Of a stretch of DNA of 40,005 bases, positions 22,230 to 31,739 are shown in pieces. The notes below the pieces were generated by a model. The model saw only the letters and a program-made list of their open reading frames with translations. It did not search any database and was not told the origin of the DNA. This stretch comes from Clostridiaceae bacterium. Lineage in GTDB: Bacteria; Bacillota; Clostridia; Saccharofermentanales; Saccharofermentanaceae. The DNA is taken from positions 1-40,005 of the forward strand of contig JAAYIQ010000179.1 in NCBI GenBank assembly GCA_012523365.1, in the 5' to 3' direction. Numbering within the stretch: position 1 is the first letter of the stretch; every line of letters starts with the position of its first letter. The translations under genes were made by a program, and so were the position numbers.

Positions 22230-22490
22230 TTAAAGACTTTCCGCCTCATAAGGATCATACTCCGCTAAAAGTTCCTTCAAAACCGCCACTTCTTCACCGG
22301 TCAGAGTCAGCCCTTTACCGGCTTTCTCATGATTCGGTGCCCAGTCGCGAATATCCAGTTTCGGGTTCCCGCCGTTCCAGCGAACGATATTGATCTCCCG
22401 GTTCCAGCCCGACTTTCCGCTCGAAAGGATCCCGATCTCTTTGATGACTTCCGAAGTAATTTCTCCCTTGGTGCTTTCTTTCTTTGGCAT
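22230..22490 (-). CDS. YdbC/PC4-like putative transcriptional coactivator-type protein
   Basis: 86 aa; GKSGWNREINIVRWNGGNPKLDIRDWAPNHEKAGKGLTLTGEEVAVLKELL is the typical single PC4-like domain. Confidence 0.85.
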   Translation of the reverse strand: MPKKESTKGEITSEVIKEIGILSSGKSGWNREINIVRWNGGNPKLDIRDWAPNHEKAGKGLTLTGEEVAVLKELLAEYDPYEAESL

Positions 22491-22609
22491 AAAAACCTCC
22501 GTAAATGTGAGTCATTGCGGCGTGTCGTTGACACCCGTTTGGAAATACCCCATGATTATAGCATATTCAAACGCTCAATAAATGCTCGTTGCGAATCGGA
22601 GAAAAAGGC

Positions 22610-23515
22610 GTGCCGGATGCAATAATCATAATACTGACCGTGATGGCGGGCCTGATTGTCGTCGGAGGCGCCGCGGTTCTAATACGTTCGCTGATCGAAC
22701 CCTACCTGCTGGATATCGACCGCGAGATCTTGGATGTCTCCCGCAATCAATGGAGCCGGGAGGCCTGCCCGAAGGGCGGGAATCTCGACTCCGGAGACCG
22801 GGAATCCGAGGGGCGGGCGATCCTTCGCGTGTCGCTGTTTTCGGACATACACGGCAAAGGACTCCGTGTCCCCATCACAAAATTACTCAACGGCTTGTTT
22901 TCGGGCTCTCCGGACGCGGTTCTTTTCGCCGGGGATATCGCCGATTCGGGGAAAAAACCCGAGGCGGGGCTCCGCATTCTCCGACTCGTTGCCGAAAGGG
23001 CAAAGGCCGAAGGGATCCCCTGTTACGCGGCACGCGGCAATCACGACCTGCTTTTAACACGGGACCGGATCGAATCGACCGGATTCCGACTGCTTGAGAA
23101 CGAGTTTGAGATAATCCGCGGCGCTTCCGGAGCGGTTTTTCTGCTGATCGGGCCGGGTGATTCCGGGAAAAAAAGTCGGATTTGGCCGCAGCTTCCCGGG
23201 AATTTACCTGCCGATATTCCACCGGAAAGAAGGATCGTTCTCGTTCATAACCCGGACTATGTCCGAAGCCAGCCCGACCCTGCGCCGTACCGCGTTCAAC
23301 TCTCCGGGCATATCCACGGAGGACAGATCCTTCTGCCGTTCAATCTCCAGTTCACGGTCCTGCGGGGTGATCTTCTTCCCAGAGAAGGGATCGTATCCGG
23401 GTTCTTTTCGCGAAAAGGAGTCATCGGCTATATCACGCGCGGGGTCGGATGCGGAGTCCTTCCCCTGCGCTTCATGGCCAAGCCGCAAATTACGCACCTG
23501 GAAATCAGAGTTTAA
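22610..23515 (+). CDS. Membrane-anchored metallophosphoesterase
   Basis: SLFSDIHGKG, FAGDIADSG, ARGNHDLL, LSGHIHGGQI motifs. GTG start at 22610 preferred (GGAG 8 nt upstream); the listed ORF begins at TTG 22589. Confidence 0.88.
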   Translation: MPDAIIIILTVMAGLIVVGGAAVLIRSLIEPYLLDIDREILDVSRNQWSREACPKGGNLDSGDRESEGRAILRVSLFSDIHGKGLRVPITKLLNGLFSGSPDAVLFAGDIADSGKKPEAGLRILRLVAERAKAEGIPCYAARGNHDLLLTRDRIESTGFRLLENEFEIIRGASGAVFLLIGPGDSGKKSRIWPQLPGNLPADIPPERRIVLVHNPDYVRSQPDPAPYRVQLSGHIHGGQILLPFNLQFTVLRGDLLPREGIVSGFFSRKGVIGYITRGVGCGVLPLRFMAKPQITHLEIRV

Positions 23516-25899
23516 TCGACGACCGCCGGCTTGATCTTCCATATCTCCGATGCGTACTCCGATATCGTGCGATCCGAAGAAAACCGTCCGGAGCGGCAGA
23601 TGTTGATCCAACACTTCCGTGCCCACGAGCGTCGGTCCTGATAGTCGCGAAGCACGTGGTCACGCATCTCGCGGTATGCCTCAAAATCTCCGAGAACATA
23701 ATAGATATCGCCCGGCTCCCAGTTGCTTCCGTAAATCAGCGACTGGTATATGTCGCGGAACATTCCGGTGCCCTTATCATCGAGAGATCCGTCGATCAAC
23801 CGATCGACGGCCTTCTTGAGTCCGGGGATATTCTCATATTGCCACTTCGGGTTATAGTAGCTCTTCGTCGCGTCCATATTCTCGACACGGCAACCGAAAA
23901 TGTAGACATTCTCATCGCCAACCTCATCCGCGATCTCTACGTTCGCTCCGTCATAGGTTCCGAGCGTGACGGCTCCGTTCATCATGAACTTCATATTGCC
24001 CGTGCCGGAAGCCTCAAGGCCTGCGGTCGATATCTGCTCCGAAATGTCCGCGGCCGGAAACAGTCTTTCGGCGTTGCTGACATTGTAGTTCTCGATAAAA
24101 ACAACACGAATGCGGTCACGCACTTCGGGATCGGATTCGATCATCCGGGAAATCTCGTTGATCATTTTGATGATTCCCTTCGCCCGGTAGTAGCCGGGCG
24201 CGGCCTTCGCGCCGAAAAACATCGTGACCGGGGGAATGTCGAGATCCGGATCTTCCTTAATGCGGTCGTACAAATTCAAGATGTAAATCGCGTTCAGGAG
24301 CTGTCTTTTGTATTCGTGCAGTCGTTTGATCTGGATGTCGAAAACCGATTCGGGATCCACCCGGACACCGGTTTGACGACAAACATATTCGGTAAGAGAC
24401 CGCTTCCTGTCGGCCTTCACCGCGAGGAATCGATCCATGACCGCTTCATCGTCGGCAAATTTCTCGAGATCGGCGATCCGGTCAAAATTCGTGACCCACG
24501 AATCGTCGCCCAGAAGCTCCGTGATGAGCGCAGAAAGTTCGGGATTACACGTCCGAAGCCATCTTCTCGGCGTTACGCCGTTTGTTTTATTCGAAAACCG
24601 CTCGGGATACATCCGGTACCAATCCCGGAGTGTATCCTTCTTCAAAATCTCGGTATGAAGCTGAGCGACACCGTTGACGGATCTCGATCCGTACACGGCC
24701 AGGCTCGCCATCCGGATTTTACCGTCCCCGACGGGCGCCAGACGGTCGATGATCTCCGCACCGATTCCGGTTGCGACCGCCTCTTCGCGGAAACGTTCGT
24801 TGATTTGTTCCACAATTTCCATGATCCTCGGAAACAGATACTGAAAAATACCGATATCCCATCGTTCCAGAGCTTCGCCCATAACGGTGTGATTGGTGTA
24901 GCCGAAGGTCTTCCGGACGATCGACCAGGCGTCGTCCCACGCCAGTCCCCGCTCGTCCGTCAGAATCCGCATCAGCTCGGGGATAGCGATGACCGGATGC
25001 GTATCGTTCAGCTGAATTGTGTTATAATCGGGAAATTTCTTGAAATCGGTCCCGTGCGCGGCGACGAAGCGGCGGACTATATCCTGCAGAGACGCCGACA
25101 CAAAGAAGTATTGTTGGCGCACGCGAAGCACCTTGCCATCGTAGGAAGTATCGTTGGGATAGAGCACGCGCCAGATATCATTGACGCGATTGCGTTCGAT
25201 GACCGCGTCGTCAAAGCGCTGAGAATTGAAAAGATTGAAATCAAATTCCTCCGCCGGCTCGGATTTCCAGAGGCGAAGACGATTCACGTTGTCCGTACCG
25301 TAACCGGTGATGGGCATGTCGTACGGAACCGCCCAAACGTTCAGATCATTGTAGCGGACCATGACGCGTTCCTCGAAGCGCGACACGATAAACGGGTATC
25401 CGTGCTCCATCCAGCTGTCCGGGTGCTCCTTCTGGAAGCCGTCCTCGAATGTCTGACGAAATAATCCGTAACGATAAAGGATCCCGTAACCGGTAACCGG
25501 CAGGTTCAACGTCGCGCAGGAGTCCAGAAAGCACGCCGCCAGCCGGCCGAGGCCGCCGTTTCCGAGTCCCGGATCGGTTTCCTCCTCCAACAACTCGTCG
25601 AGATTAATCCCGAACGAAGCGATTGCCGCTTTGGTTTCTTCATAGATGCCTAAGTTGATAAGATTATTAAGAAGCGAGCGTCCTTCCAGAAATTCGGCCG
25701 AAAAATAATGCGCCTGAGGAACGCGGTCATAGAGGTCCCGGGTCTTCTCCCATCGATCTGCCAGGAATCCGACGACGGTCCTGGAGAGCGCCTGCCAATA
25801 ATTCCGAAGCGTTCCGCGTTCTGCGGCTTTGCCGGCCTCCGCGCGCAAATTCATTGCGATCTTCTCGCGTATTTCTTCCGGTGTCTGATGTATAACCAT
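23512..25899 (-). CDS. glgP: Glycogen/starch phosphorylase
   Basis: 795 aa; GNGGLGRLAACFLDS, NDTHPVIAIPELMRIL, TNHTVMGEALERWD, PLP region EASGTGNMKFMMNGAVTLGTYDGANVEI. Confidence 0.97.
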   Translation of the reverse strand: MVIHQTPEEIREKIAMNLRAEAGKAAERGTLRNYWQALSRTVVGFLADRWEKTRDLYDRVPQAHYFSAEFLEGRSLLNNLINLGIYEETKAAIASFGINLDELLEEETDPGLGNGGLGRLAACFLDSCATLNLPVTGYGILYRYGLFRQTFEDGFQKEHPDSWMEHGYPFIVSRFEERVMVRYNDLNVWAVPYDMPITGYGTDNVNRLRLWKSEPAEEFDFNLFNSQRFDDAVIERNRVNDIWRVLYPNDTSYDGKVLRVRQQYFFVSASLQDIVRRFVAAHGTDFKKFPDYNTIQLNDTHPVIAIPELMRILTDERGLAWDDAWSIVRKTFGYTNHTVMGEALERWDIGIFQYLFPRIMEIVEQINERFREEAVATGIGAEIIDRLAPVGDGKIRMASLAVYGSRSVNGVAQLHTEILKKDTLRDWYRMYPERFSNKTNGVTPRRWLRTCNPELSALITELLGDDSWVTNFDRIADLEKFADDEAVMDRFLAVKADRKRSLTEYVCRQTGVRVDPESVFDIQIKRLHEYKRQLLNAIYILNLYDRIKEDPDLDIPPVTMFFGAKAAPGYYRAKGIIKMINEISRMIESDPEVRDRIRVVFIENYNVSNAERLFPAADISEQISTAGLEASGTGNMKFMMNGAVTLGTYDGANVEIADEVGDENVYIFGCRVENMDATKSYYNPKWQYENIPGLKKAVDRLIDGSLDDKGTGMFRDIYQSLIYGSNWEPGDIYYVLGDFEAYREMRDHVLRDYQDRRSWARKCWINICRSGRFSSDRTISEYASEIWKIKPAVVD

Positions 25900-25970
25900 T
25901 TATATCTTTACGGGCTCGACGTTTGCCGAACCGTCTCCTCCCGTTACGCTTTAATAAAATCCCATGTTTG

Positions 25971-25999
25971 ATTCTATCAGTACGTTTTCGGAGGGTCAA
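25971..25999 (-). promoter_or_regulatory. Sigma-A-type promoter of glgP
   Basis: Minus strand TTGACC-17 nt-TAGAAT, about 70 nt upstream of the glgP start. Confidence 0.6.
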
Positions 26000-26043
26000 A
26001 TCATGCTTTTCTGACATGCTTGCCGGAATGACCCGGGGCTCCA

Positions 26044-26072
26044 TTTACTACGCGTCGTAAAAGTGATATGAT
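26044..26072 (+). promoter_or_regulatory. Sigma-A-type promoter of the 26114 gene
   Basis: TTTACT-17 nt-TATGAT, about 40 nt upstream of ATG 26114. Confidence 0.5.
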
Positions 26073-26113
26073 TGAGTCGCTTTCATTCTGAATCAATACC
26101 GGAGGAAACCTCA

Positions 26114-27046
26114 ATGCTCAACGATACGTCCAAGCGCTCCGACCCCGTTCGCATCCTTATTGTTCTGTTTATTATCATTGCGACGGTAATGTCCGTCTCA
26201 ATCCCTGTTTCGGCGGATATGGGCCCGAAGCCTTCGGTCACTGTGACGGTCACGGGGCTTTCCGGCAATGAAGTGTATTACGCGACACTTCTGTCCGAAC
26301 GGGAGTCGACCGGTCCCTTCAGCCGGTACGATGAAAGCCGACCGCAGAGCCGGAAAGAGTCCGTGTCGGATCCGGATATTTGGCAAAAGTTTGTCGATTA
26401 CGCGGATCCGGACGGCTATTACTATCTCCAACAACATTGGCAGCAAAACGGAGACGGCGCCTTTATTTGGAGCTATTATCCTCCGGATCCGTTTAAGGTG
26501 CTCTTGTATTTTCCCGATTACGATTCCTTTGCGGTCAGCGATATCATCACGCGGTATACGTTTGACAGTTCCTATACCGTCGACCTTGGGGGCGTGGATT
26601 ATCAAGTACCCGGGAGCATTTCCGGCATCCGGGTCGAACCGAAAGATCGAATCTCCGTTACATGGATCCTGGATGTCACCGTACGTGTCGCGCTGACGCT
26701 CGCAATCGAACTTCTCGTTGCGTTTTTGTTTGTTTTTCGAGAGAAGAAACAATTGATATTCATCGCGGTCGTCAACATCTCAACACAACTGATGATGAAC
26801 GCGGTTCTTCTTTTTTTCCGATTCCACGGGGGATTTTATATTTCCGCCGTTTTCTACTTCCTCACGGAGCTCGGCGTTTTCGCGCTGGAAGCCGTACTTT
26901 ACGTTTTGTTCTTGAAGCGGTTCTCGAAAATGCCCGTTTCCCGACCAGTGATCGTTGCGTACGCACTGGTCGCGAACATTCTGTCCTGCGCGGCCGGGCT
27001 GATCTCCGCATACCTGTATCATGTTCTGTCGGCGGACGGACTTTAG
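26114..27046 (+). CDS. Exported/membrane protein of unknown function: signal peptide, about 160-aa extracellular domain, C-terminal TM bundle
   Basis: Start at ATG 26114 preceded by CGGAGGAAACCTCA; signal peptide ends PVSADMGPKPSVTVTVTGL; about 4 C-terminal hydrophobic segments. Confidence 0.75.
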   Translation: MLNDTSKRSDPVRILIVLFIIIATVMSVSIPVSADMGPKPSVTVTVTGLSGNEVYYATLLSERESTGPFSRYDESRPQSRKESVSDPDIWQKFVDYADPDGYYYLQQHWQQNGDGAFIWSYYPPDPFKVLLYFPDYDSFAVSDIITRYTFDSSYTVDLGGVDYQVPGSISGIRVEPKDRISVTWILDVTVRVALTLAIELLVAFLFVFREKKQLIFIAVVNISTQLMMNAVLLFFRFHGGFYISAVFYFLTELGVFALEAVLYVLFLKRFSKMPVSRPVIVAYALVANILSCAAGLISAYLYHVLSADGL

Positions 27047-27091
27047 GCCGGTCGGCACCCGCCGCGACCCTCGTCCGGAGGCGGATAAACC

Positions 27092-27120
27092 TTGCGGTTT
27101 GAATGATTAAACGGTATCCT
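27092..27120 (+). promoter_or_regulatory. Possible promoter of the prepilin peptidase / CPBP operon
   Basis: TTGCGG-17 nt-TATCCT, 33 nt upstream of ATG 27154. Confidence 0.4.
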
Positions 27121-27153
27121 GTAGGGACGATACCGAGATGTCGGAGGAGAAAT

Positions 27154-28044
27154 ATGGCGTCCTTTGTCATACCCTTGATTTGTGCCGCGGCCGGTGCATT
27201 ATGCGGCGCGGCCTGTCAGCCGATTTTCAATCGTTTACCCGAGACCTGGCTTCAGGATTACGACTATGACCCGAACTCCGGGAACGCGCGTCCGGCGAAG
27301 CGAATGAAGTTTTTTCCGCATACACTGATCCTGATTCCGGTGACCGCCGTCTTGTTTTTTTTCGGTGCTCTTTTCAACCCTGCGTTTTTCGAGCGACCGG
27401 AGCTCTTGCGGATCCTTCTGATGTTTCTGCCGGCTCTGCCGCTGTCCGTCGTCGTCATCTCCGACCATTTGAACCGGATCATTCCGGATCACGTCGTCGT
27501 GTTCACGGCGATCCTTGCGATTTTCGGGTTCTCTTCCGACTTATTATACGGGAGCCTCTGGTTTCCGGCGGGTGCTCCTTTCTGGCATCCGATCCTCAAC
27601 CGCGTGCTCGGCGGTGTCATCGGCGCGGCGCTGTTATTCCTGATCGGTTGGATCGGCTCCTGGGTCAGTAAAAAGGACGCGATGGGGCACGGAGACATCA
27701 AGTTTCTTCTGGCTTGCGGCCTTCTATCGGGTGCTTACGGGTTGATTTTTGTCCTTTTTATCTCTTTTATCATCGGCGGGATCGCGGCTGTGCCGCTTCT
27801 CATTCGCAAGCGCGTGCGGATCGCCCGCGAAGAGCGGGAAATCCGTGAGAGTAAAAATCCCGCCAAAGCCCGGAAGATACTCGAACGCAAGAAGAGAGAG
27901 ATCTCCTTTGTCGACGACCCGGATTACATCGCGTTCGGACCCTTCCTTGCGATCGGCACACTGTGCTTTCTGATTTTCGAGACGCCGGTTTTCAATTATT
28001 TCTCGGATAATATTCTCCCGGCTCTGGAGCTGATGTTCAAATGA
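27154..28044 (+). CDS. Prepilin peptidase, A24 family (short form)
   Basis: Aspartate motifs SDHLNRIIPD and GHGDIK in a polytopic protein; ATG 27154 preceded by GGAGGA. The listed ORF starts upstream at 27103. Confidence 0.82.
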   Translation: MASFVIPLICAAAGALCGAACQPIFNRLPETWLQDYDYDPNSGNARPAKRMKFFPHTLILIPVTAVLFFFGALFNPAFFERPELLRILLMFLPALPLSVVVISDHLNRIIPDHVVVFTAILAIFGFSSDLLYGSLWFPAGAPFWHPILNRVLGGVIGAALLFLIGWIGSWVSKKDAMGHGDIKFLLACGLLSGAYGLIFVLFISFIIGGIAAVPLLIRKRVRIAREEREIRESKNPAKARKILERKKREISFVDDPDYIAFGPFLAIGTLCFLIFETPVFNYFSDNILPALELMFK

Positions 28045-29027
28045 CGGGGGGCATTTTCCGTCGTATCCGGCCATATTTGCCGATTCCCGAGAAGCCGACG
28101 GTCGGCTTTGCGTTCGGTGTATGCGCTTTTCTGTCCGCCGTTTTGCTGATAGCGTGGTATCTGATCCCTCAGTCGGTTCTGGTGTGGTCAAAGTCCTCCC
28201 TGATCGGCTTTTCGATCATCAATGTCTGTCGGCTTCTGATTTGTCTCCTTCTGCCTTTCGTGTTCCTTGTCTCCCGTTATTCGATCGGAGACCGGAATGT
28301 TTACGGAACAAATCCGGGATTCGGTGCCGCCATCCAGAGCATCCTCATCGGCGTGCCCGCGATGCTTTTATTTGTCGCGCTCCACAACCTTTTTTCCCGT
28401 TTCCTGATCATCCGGTCCGTTCCGGCACCCCTGCCGATGATTTTTCACACGACGACCGATACGTCAGCCGAAGCCACCCTTCTCCTCTTTCTTGTCGGAT
28501 CCGCTTTACCGGCGATCCTGGAGGAGCTTTTCTTTCGCGGGCTTCTGACCGGTATCCTGCCCGGCAAGCTTTGGAACGGAAAAGGCTACGTGATCATCGC
28601 ATTGCTTTTCGCGATTTACACGCTGAACCCGGTTGATTTTCTCGCTGTTTTTCTGCTCGGTGTCCTGCTCGGATACATCCGGCACTCGCTGGACAATGTT
28701 TTCTGCGCGATCCTGACCCGTCTGTCGATGGCCGGTTCTTATCTCTTGTTCCGTTCCCTTCTGCCGCTGATCGATACCGCCGCCGTTCGTACGGAAGCGG
28801 ATCTGGATTCGGCCTCGCTTTATATCGCCTTGACCGCTCTGATCATGGGCACGCTGATCATGGTTCCGATCCTGTCGCAGATTCGCCGAATCTCCGGGTA
28901 TCTTCGACTGGAGAACATCGACAAGCCACAGAGAGAAGAAGGCCGGATCCGCGATCATATCGGTTGGGCCTTCTGGATGGGATTGCTTTTTTTCAGCGGA
29001 ATTTGGGCGATGATTCTCGGTATCTGA
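28041..29027 (+). CDS. CPBP family intramembrane metalloprotease (CAAX protease/Abi-type)
   Basis: EELFFRGLLTGIL motif; C-terminal YIRHSLDNVFCAILTR matches the second and third motifs; ATGA overlap with the upstream gene. Confidence 0.85.
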   Translation: MTGGIFRRIRPYLPIPEKPTVGFAFGVCAFLSAVLLIAWYLIPQSVLVWSKSSLIGFSIINVCRLLICLLLPFVFLVSRYSIGDRNVYGTNPGFGAAIQSILIGVPAMLLFVALHNLFSRFLIIRSVPAPLPMIFHTTTDTSAEATLLLFLVGSALPAILEELFFRGLLTGILPGKLWNGKGYVIIALLFAIYTLNPVDFLAVFLLGVLLGYIRHSLDNVFCAILTRLSMAGSYLLFRSLLPLIDTAAVRTEADLDSASLYIALTALIMGTLIMVPILSQIRRISGYLRLENIDKPQREEGRIRDHIGWAFWMGLLFFSGIWAMILGI

Positions 29028-29101
29028 CCCGCTGAATCGTGTATAATAACATTTGATGCCGATCGCGCAAGCACTCTTTGAGGAGTCATAAGATACATAT
29101 G

Positions 29102-30448
29102 GATGAACAAATACGCTATACCCATGACCGCGCAACGGTCATGCAAATCATCAAATACGCACTTTTCGTTGCCATCGCTGTCGGGGTCGCGTACTTGGGC
29201 AGTCGTGTAGTTGTAATCATTTTGCCCTTCCTTCTGGGATTTGTCCTCGCGAAGGCTTCGCGGCATCTGTCGAATCTTCTCATACGGATCGGACATTTCC
29301 TGCGGCGATTCTTCGCGGGCAGGAAAGGTAAATCCGGTTCCGCAACCGAGGACCCGGACACCGCAGAAACAGTCGAGACGAGGACTGGCGATGCTTCGTC
29401 AGAATCCGGAACTTCTTCAAAATTTACGAGAAAGACACGCGAGAAGCACCCGATCCGCAAAGCCCTTTCGTTTATTTTTCCTTCTCTGGCCAAGAGACCC
29501 CGACCCTTCAAGACCCGTCTGACCCTGGTTGTTTTCGCTGTTCTGGTCGTCATTACGCTCGGGTCCTTAACCTGGGCGCTGGTCGCGTTGATCGGCCAAT
29601 TGAATACCGTGATCAAGAGTATCCCTCAATGGATCGGGAGCGGTTCGCTGATGGAACGGATTGAGGAAGCAATCAGTAATTTCTCGGCGACAAACGGCGG
29701 CTTTATCTCGGATGAGATGACCGCGTCCGCAATTGCTTACCTTAAAGATCTTCTTCCTACGCTCGAGAATCGTATACCCGCCATTGCCTCCTCTTTGTTA
29801 AAGGGTCTGGTCTCGTTTGTCGGCAGTCTTCCGATCATCATGTTTTTCGGTGTCGTCATCGTGATGTCCGGAGTCTACTTCATCACAGACGGCAAGAAGT
29901 TACTGCGATTTTTTGCGCGCAACATCAATAATCGCGTGTTTCGACATAAATCCTTCATGTTACTCGACCAGCTCTCGACGACGTTGTTTCGAGTCCTCGG
30001 CGGCTATCTGGCGCTTCTGATCATCACATTTTTCGAAGCGTTGGCTGTGTTTTATCTGATCGGGATCAAATATGCGGTGATATTGGCTCTGATTACGGCC
30101 GTATTGGACTTCATGCCCGTTCTGGGTGTCAGCGCCACGATGGTACCGCTGATGATCTATTTGATCATTCAGGGCAACTATGTCGGTTTTCTGATTCTTC
30201 TCGTCGGTATGACGATCATCACGATCGTACGAAGAGTCATCGAGCCGCCGATTCTCGGAAACGCGATGAACATGCACCCTCTGGCGACTCTTTTCGCGAT
30301 GATCATCGGTGTGGCGGTGTGGGGAGCGATCGGTTTCCTGGTCGGCCCCGTAGTGCTCCTGATCCTCATCGAGGTGCTCAAGGTCTTCTCGTTCGACAAG
30401 AAGCTTCGCAATTTTATGGGTCGTGTGTTGAAAACGATCGAGGATTGA
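29102..30448 (+). CDS. AI-2E family transporter (YdbI/PerM-type membrane protein)
   Basis: LGGYLALLIITFFEALAVFYLIGIKYAVILALITAVLDFMPVLGV, VIEPPILGNAMNMHPLATLFAMIIGVAVWGAIGFLVGPVV are characteristic. Start MDEQIRY chosen over the ORF start at 29078. Confidence 0.9.
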   Translation, partial: DEQIRYTHDRATVMQIIKYALFVAIAVGVAYLGSRVVVIILPFLLGFVLAKASRHLSNLLIRIGHFLRRFFAGRKGKSGSATEDPDTAETVETRTGDASSESGTSSKFTRKTREKHPIRKALSFIFPSLAKRPRPFKTRLTLVVFAVLVVITLGSLTWALVALIGQLNTVIKSIPQWIGSGSLMERIEEAISNFSATNGGFISDEMTASAIAYLKDLLPTLENRIPAIASSLLKGLVSFVGSLPIIMFFGVVIVMSGVYFITDGKKLLRFFARNINNRVFRHKSFMLLDQLSTTLFRVLGGYLALLIITFFEALAVFYLIGIKYAVILALITAVLDFMPVLGVSATMVPLMIYLIIQGNYVGFLILLVGMTIITIVRRVIEPPILGNAMNMHPLATLFAMIIGVAVWGAIGFLVGPVVLLILIEVLKVFSFDKKLRNFMGRVLKTIED

Positions 30449-30450
30449 CG

Positions 30451-31707
30451 TTATACCGGTTCGCTTTTAAGGCTTACATCCTTGTCCCCGTCTTTGCTCA
30501 GAAAAGAGTATTCGGGAAGCGCGTGCGGGCAGGTCATGGAATAATTCATCAACGGATGGGGCGTCGATTCGATCGGCACCCCTTTCTCGTCCAGAAGCTC
30601 CGTCGCCGTAATCCGGTATTCCGCTCCGTCAGGTGTGATAACCGAAACTTCGTCTCCGAGGTTCAGTTTATTGCGTTGAGATACATAAACTCTATGAGTC
30701 AAGGGATCATAGCGGGTCACCATTCCGACGACAAACGCCGGCTTGTGAGAGATCTGCTCCGGAAAAAGCTGAGGATTCTCCCCCGGTCGATCGAAAAAAA
30801 AGCCGGTTCCGAATTCGCGATGAACCGTTCGATCCAGAAATCGTATCCACTTATCCGACACGGTATACGCGGACGGATCCGAAAAATAAAGGTCGACCGC
30901 CTCCCGGTACGCACGGGTCACGCCGGCCGCGTAAAAGCTGCCCTTGACGCGTCCCTCGATCTTCAGGCTGTTGATTCCCGCTCGGACAAGTTCGGGAATG
31001 TGCCGGATCATGCACATATCTTTGGAATTAAAAATATACGATCCCGTCGCGTCCGCCTCCACCGTAAAAATCTCATCCGGCCGTTTGACCTCCGAGACCC
31101 GATACTCCCAGCGGCACGGTTGTGCGCAATCCCCTCGATTCGCGCTTCTTCCGGTAAACCGGTCCGATAACAGACACCGTCCCGAATAAGAGACGCACAT
31201 CGCTCCGTGTACGAAGCATTCAAGTTCAAGATCCTCCGGAATCTCCGAACGGATTTCGGCGATTTCGCGAAGCGAAAGTTCACGCGCAAGAACGATCCGA
31301 CGTGCTCCGAGCGAGTGCCAGAAGCGGCAGGCCTCAGCATTGGTGACGCTGGCCTGAGTACTGATATGAATATCCGAATCGGGGCAGGAGCGACGAATTA
31401 TCGAAAAGATCCCCGGATCCGAAACGATAAACGCATCCGCCCCGGCTTCGGCACAATGCCTCGCCTCGCTTTCGACGTGTACGATATCTTCCGGTCGTGC
31501 CAGGATATTCATCGCGATATAACAACGCACATTCCGGCTCTTGCAGTACCGGATCGCCTCCGTGATTTCTTCGGGAGAAAAATTCGCACTGCCGGCGCGC
31601 AGTCCGAAGCGGCGGCCGGAAAGATAAACGGCGTCCGCGCCATATGCTGCGGCAACACGAAGCTTCTCAAAATCTCCGGCGGGAGCGAGGATCTCGGGTT
31701 TATTCAT
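30451..31707 (-). CDS. U32 family peptidase
   Basis: NKPEILAPAGDFEKLRVAAAYGADAVYLSG, ELECFVHGAMCVSYSGRCLLSDRFTGRSANRGDCAQPCRWEY. GGAG upstream of ATG 31707; the listed ORF extends to 31743. Confidence 0.93.
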   Translation of the reverse strand: MNKPEILAPAGDFEKLRVAAAYGADAVYLSGRRFGLRAGSANFSPEEITEAIRYCKSRNVRCYIAMNILARPEDIVHVESEARHCAEAGADAFIVSDPGIFSIIRRSCPDSDIHISTQASVTNAEACRFWHSLGARRIVLARELSLREIAEIRSEIPEDLELECFVHGAMCVSYSGRCLLSDRFTGRSANRGDCAQPCRWEYRVSEVKRPDEIFTVEADATGSYIFNSKDMCMIRHIPELVRAGINSLKIEGRVKGSFYAAGVTRAYREAVDLYFSDPSAYTVSDKWIRFLDRTVHREFGTGFFFDRPGENPQLFPEQISHKPAFVVGMVTRYDPLTHRVYVSQRNKLNLGDEVSVITPDGAEYRITATELLDEKGVPIESTPHPLMNYSMTCPHALPEYSFLSKDGDKDVSLKSEPV

Positions 31708-31739
31708 GGTAAATCTCCGACGGCAGAAAAGACCGCCGC

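Noticed and set aside
23449-25464. 671-aa plus ORF opposite glgP
   Set aside because: Long, but entirely antisense to a textbook phosphorylase; R/H/D-rich translation typical of shadow frames.
28041-29027. CPBP protease as part of an abortive-infection or bacteriocin-immunity system
   Set aside because: Some CPBP/Abi proteins act this way, but no toxin, bacteriocin or other defence gene is nearby.
29102-30448. AI-2 quorum-sensing exporter role
   Set aside because: The family name does not establish function; many AI-2E family members are unrelated to AI-2 and no luxS/lsr gene is present.
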